Shown: positions 61,965-64,000 of the stretch, in pieces
Layout: each line of letters starts with the position of its first letter
Position numbering within the stretch: position 1 is the stretch's first letter
Assembly: GCA_020637675.1 (NCBI GenBank)
Contig: JACKKD010000002.1
Coordinates: 682,001 to 746,000, forward strand
DNA length: 64,000 nucleotides
Source: Paracoccaceae bacterium
GTDB taxonomy: Bacteria > Pseudomonadota > Alphaproteobacteria > Rhodobacterales > Rhodobacteraceae
Reading direction: 5' to 3'
Made by a program: the position numbers and the translations under genes
Notes under the pieces: generated by a model
The model's input: the letters and a program-made list of their open reading frames with translations, nothing else
The model's database searches: none
What the model was told of the DNA's origin: nothing

Positions 61965-64000
61965 GTGATCCGGTTCGTTCTCTCCTTCGTCGGCGCCATC
62001 TTCAGCTGGATCGTCACCGGAGTCGCATTTGCCGCGCTGACGGTGGGGGCGGTCTTCTGGATGTATTCGCGCGACCTGCCGGACTACGAATACCTCAGCC
62101 GCTATACGCCGAAGACGATCAGCCGCATCTATTCGGGCGAGGGTCGCCTGATGGACGAATTCGCCACCGAACGTCGCATCTTCGCGCCGATCGAGGAAAT
62201 CCCCGACGTCGTGAAGCAGGCCTTCATTTCCGCCGAGGACAAGAATTTCTATTCGCACCAGGGTTTTGACACGCGCGGCATGGCCGGTGCCCTCTGGGAT
62301 GCGATCCGCACCCGCGGCCAGACGCTGCGCGGCGCCTCGACGATCCCGCAGCAGGTCGCCAAGAACTTCCTTCTCGGCGGCGAGCGGACGGCCGAGCGGA
62401 AGATCAAGGAACTCGTGCTGGCCAACCGGCTCGTGAACACGCTGCCGCGCGACAAGATCCTCGAGCTTTACCTCAACGAGATCGACCTCGGCTTCCTCTC
62501 GTTCGGCGTCGCATCGGCGGCGCAGACCTACTTCAACAAGACCCTGGCGCAACTCCAGCCCGAAGAGGCCGCCTACCTCGCCGCGCTGCCGAAGGCGCCC
62601 TACAGTTACCACCCGGTCAAGAACCGCGAGGCGGCGGTGGAGCGGCGCAACTACGTGCTGCGCGAGATGTTCCAGAACGGCTACATCGACAAGGCAACGT
62701 TCGACACCGCCACGGCGGCGCCGCTGAAGACGGTTCAGGGCGGCGACTACCCCTCGTTCAAGGGATCGCTGCCGCCGCGCGACTACTTCACCGACGAGAT
62801 CCGGCGGCAGCTTTCGCGCAGCTTCGGCGAGGAGGAGTTCTTCGGCGGCGGCCTCGCGATCCGCGCGACCGAGGACCCTGAGATGCAGATGGCCGCCGCC
62901 GAGGCGTTGCAGGAGGCGCTGGAGGATTTCGACCGCCGGCAAGGCGTCTGGCGCGGCACCCGCAAGGCGCTGCCGGCCGAGGCGCTGGCCTCGGAGGAGG
63001 CCTGGCGGACGGCGCTGGCCGAAACCGAGGTGCCGCGCGACGTGCCGGGCTGGCTCCCTGCCGTGGTGCTTGAGGTCGGCGAAAGCGCCGCCCGCATCGG
63101 GATCGAGGGCGTCTCGGATGACGAGGACGGCCACTGGATTCCCGCCGAGGACGTGACCTGGGCCAGGAAGCGGCTGGAGGACGGCAAGCTTGGAAAGAAG
63201 GCGAAGGCCGCGGGCGACCTCGTCGCGGTCGGCGACGTGGTGATGGTGGCCGCCCTTGCGAACGAGGACGGGTCTTTCAAGCGCTGGTCGCTGCGCCAGG
63301 TGCCGGAAGTGCAGGGCGGTTTCCTGGCGATGGACGTGAACACCGGCCGGGTCATCGCCATGCAGGGCGGCTTTTCCTACCAGTCCTCGGTCTTCAACCG
63401 GGTCACGCAGGCGCAGCGCCAGCCGGGCTCCTCCTTCAAGCCCTTCGTCTATGCCGCGGCACTCGACAGCGGCTTTTCGCCCGCGACGATCGTCGTCGAC
63501 GCACCGATCGAGGTGGACACGCCGCAGGGTCTGTGGCGCCCGAAGAACGCCTCGAACAAGTTCTACGGGCCGACGCCGCTCAGGACCGGGATCGAGCAGT
63601 CGCGGAACCTCATGACGGTGCGCGTCGCGCAGGAGATCGGGATGGAGACGGTGGCCGGCTATGCCGAACGCTTCGGCGTCTATGACCACCTCGACCCCTA
63701 CCTCGCCAACGCGCTCGGGGCGCAGGAGACGACGCTCTTCAAGATGGTGGCGGCCTACGCGATGTTCGCCAACGGCGGCGAGCGTGTGGAACCGACGCTG
63801 GTGGACCGCGTGCAGGACCGCTGGGGCCGGACGATCTACCGCCACGACCAGCGCGATTGCGTCGACTGCAAGCTCGCGAGCCTCGACCCGGGCGTCGCGC
63901 CGCGGATCACCTCGGACCGCGAGCGGGTGATGGACCCGGTGACCGCCTATCAGCTCACGTCGATGTTGCAGGGCGTGGTGCTGCGCGGCTCGGGCTCCGG
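61965..64000 (+). CDS. mrcA: Penicillin-binding protein 1A (3' end beyond window)
   Basis: Bifunctional murein transglycosylase-transpeptidase at the inner membrane. GTG start at 61965 with CGGGAG upstream; N-terminal transmembrane segment (FVLSFVGAIFSWIVTGVAFAA), glycosyltransferase domain with AFISAEDKNFYSHQG and GASTIPQQVAKNFLLGGERT, and the transpeptidase with the SxxK motif GSSFKPFVYAAALD. The frame is open at the right edge; the KTG region is beyond the window. Follows the amidase by about 100 bp. Confidence 0.95.
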   Translation, partial: MIRFVLSFVGAIFSWIVTGVAFAALTVGAVFWMYSRDLPDYEYLSRYTPKTISRIYSGEGRLMDEFATERRIFAPIEEIPDVVKQAFISAEDKNFYSHQGFDTRGMAGALWDAIRTRGQTLRGASTIPQQVAKNFLLGGERTAERKIKELVLANRLVNTLPRDKILELYLNEIDLGFLSFGVASAAQTYFNKTLAQLQPEEAAYLAALPKAPYSYHPVKNREAAVERRNYVLREMFQNGYIDKATFDTATAAPLKTVQGGDYPSFKGSLPPRDYFTDEIRRQLSRSFGEEEFFGGGLAIRATEDPEMQMAAAEALQEALEDFDRRQGVWRGTRKALPAEALASEEAWRTALAETEVPRDVPGWLPAVVLEVGESAARIGIEGVSDDEDGHWIPAEDVTWARKRLEDGKLGKKAKAAGDLVAVGDVVMVAALANEDGSFKRWSLRQVPEVQGGFLAMDVNTGRVIAMQGGFSYQSSVFNRVTQAQRQPGSSFKPFVYAAALDSGFSPATIVVDAPIEVDTPQGLWRPKNASNKFYGPTPLRTGIEQSRNLMTVRVAQEIGMETVAGYAERFGVYDHLDPYLANALGAQETTLFKMVAAYAMFANGGERVEPTLVDRVQDRWGRTIYRHDQRDCVDCKLASLDPGVAPRITSDRERVMDPVTAYQLTSMLQGVVLRGSGS

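Overview
The window is high-GC chromosomal DNA from an alphaproteobacterium of the Rhodobacteraceae/Paracoccaceae type. This is inferred from family-level resemblance: a C4-pathway 5-aminolevulinate synthase very close to Rhodobacter HemA, an Fpr-type flavodoxin/ferredoxin reductase, a DUF2849-cysI-cysH-DUF934 sulfur operon, a sufT/sufA/TfoX neighbourhood, and small Rhodobacter-type hypothetical genes. Coding density is high. Many genes overlap by ATGA. I see no insertion sequence, prophage, CRISPR array or rRNA operon.

Layout. 1-3 kb: dnaB (cut by the left edge), pyrE and pyrC on the minus strand. 3-6 kb: a Tat-exported cyclase-family protein, an AhpD-like protein, a DUF2189 membrane protein and a DUF4156 lipoprotein. 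5.7-12.6 kb: a surface-glycan-like cluster of three glycosyltransferases flanked by two related alpha/beta-hydrolase-like proteins. 12.7-16.9 kb: DUF1203, rlmJ, a methyltransferase, infC (apparently with an AUA start), an Ala-rich membrane-anchored protein and fpr. 17-20.7 kb: the assimilatory sulfate reduction operon with a divergent Lrp/AsnC regulator. 20.8-25.3 kb: two exported hypotheticals, an HTH regulator, an FAD-linked oxidase and a cytochrome P450, plus a second, truncated copy of the P450 3' end. 25.3-29.7 kb: a transporter, tpiA, TfoX-like, sufA, then a DUF3307/SatD pair with its own palindromic operator array, then sufT. 29.7-34.7 kb: LysR, a 2OG-Fe(II) oxygenase, tgt and a quorum-sensing locus (a LuxR-type ligand domain without HTH, a complete LuxR, and LuxI).

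34.9-37.4 kb: lon. 37.7-46 kb: tRNA-Val, then an amide-utilisation operon. It encodes the sensor AmiC, the ANTAR antiterminator AmiR, two permeases, a binding protein, an acetamidase/formamidase and a double ATPase, and is preceded by a leader with an intrinsic terminator. 46-50.9 kb: tRNA-Val, tRNA-Asp, small proteins, GNAT, an M20 dipeptidase, and hemA with an FNR-type box. 51-64 kb: a RodZ-like protein, ispG, an ABC-F ATPase, a CaiB/BaiF protein, a RACo-like ferredoxin/ATPase, a DsbA-type protein, an aminotransferase, a cell-wall amidase and PBP1A (cut by the right edge).

Most of the window is ordinary housekeeping. The most interesting items are regulatory or structural: the SatD operator array inside the suf gene string, the AmiC/AmiR amide operon with its attenuator, the HTH-less LuxR beside luxI/luxR, the infC AUA start, the glycosyltransferase/hydrolase cluster, and the mosaic P450 duplication. 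All names rest on reading motifs and recalled family resemblance. No search was run.
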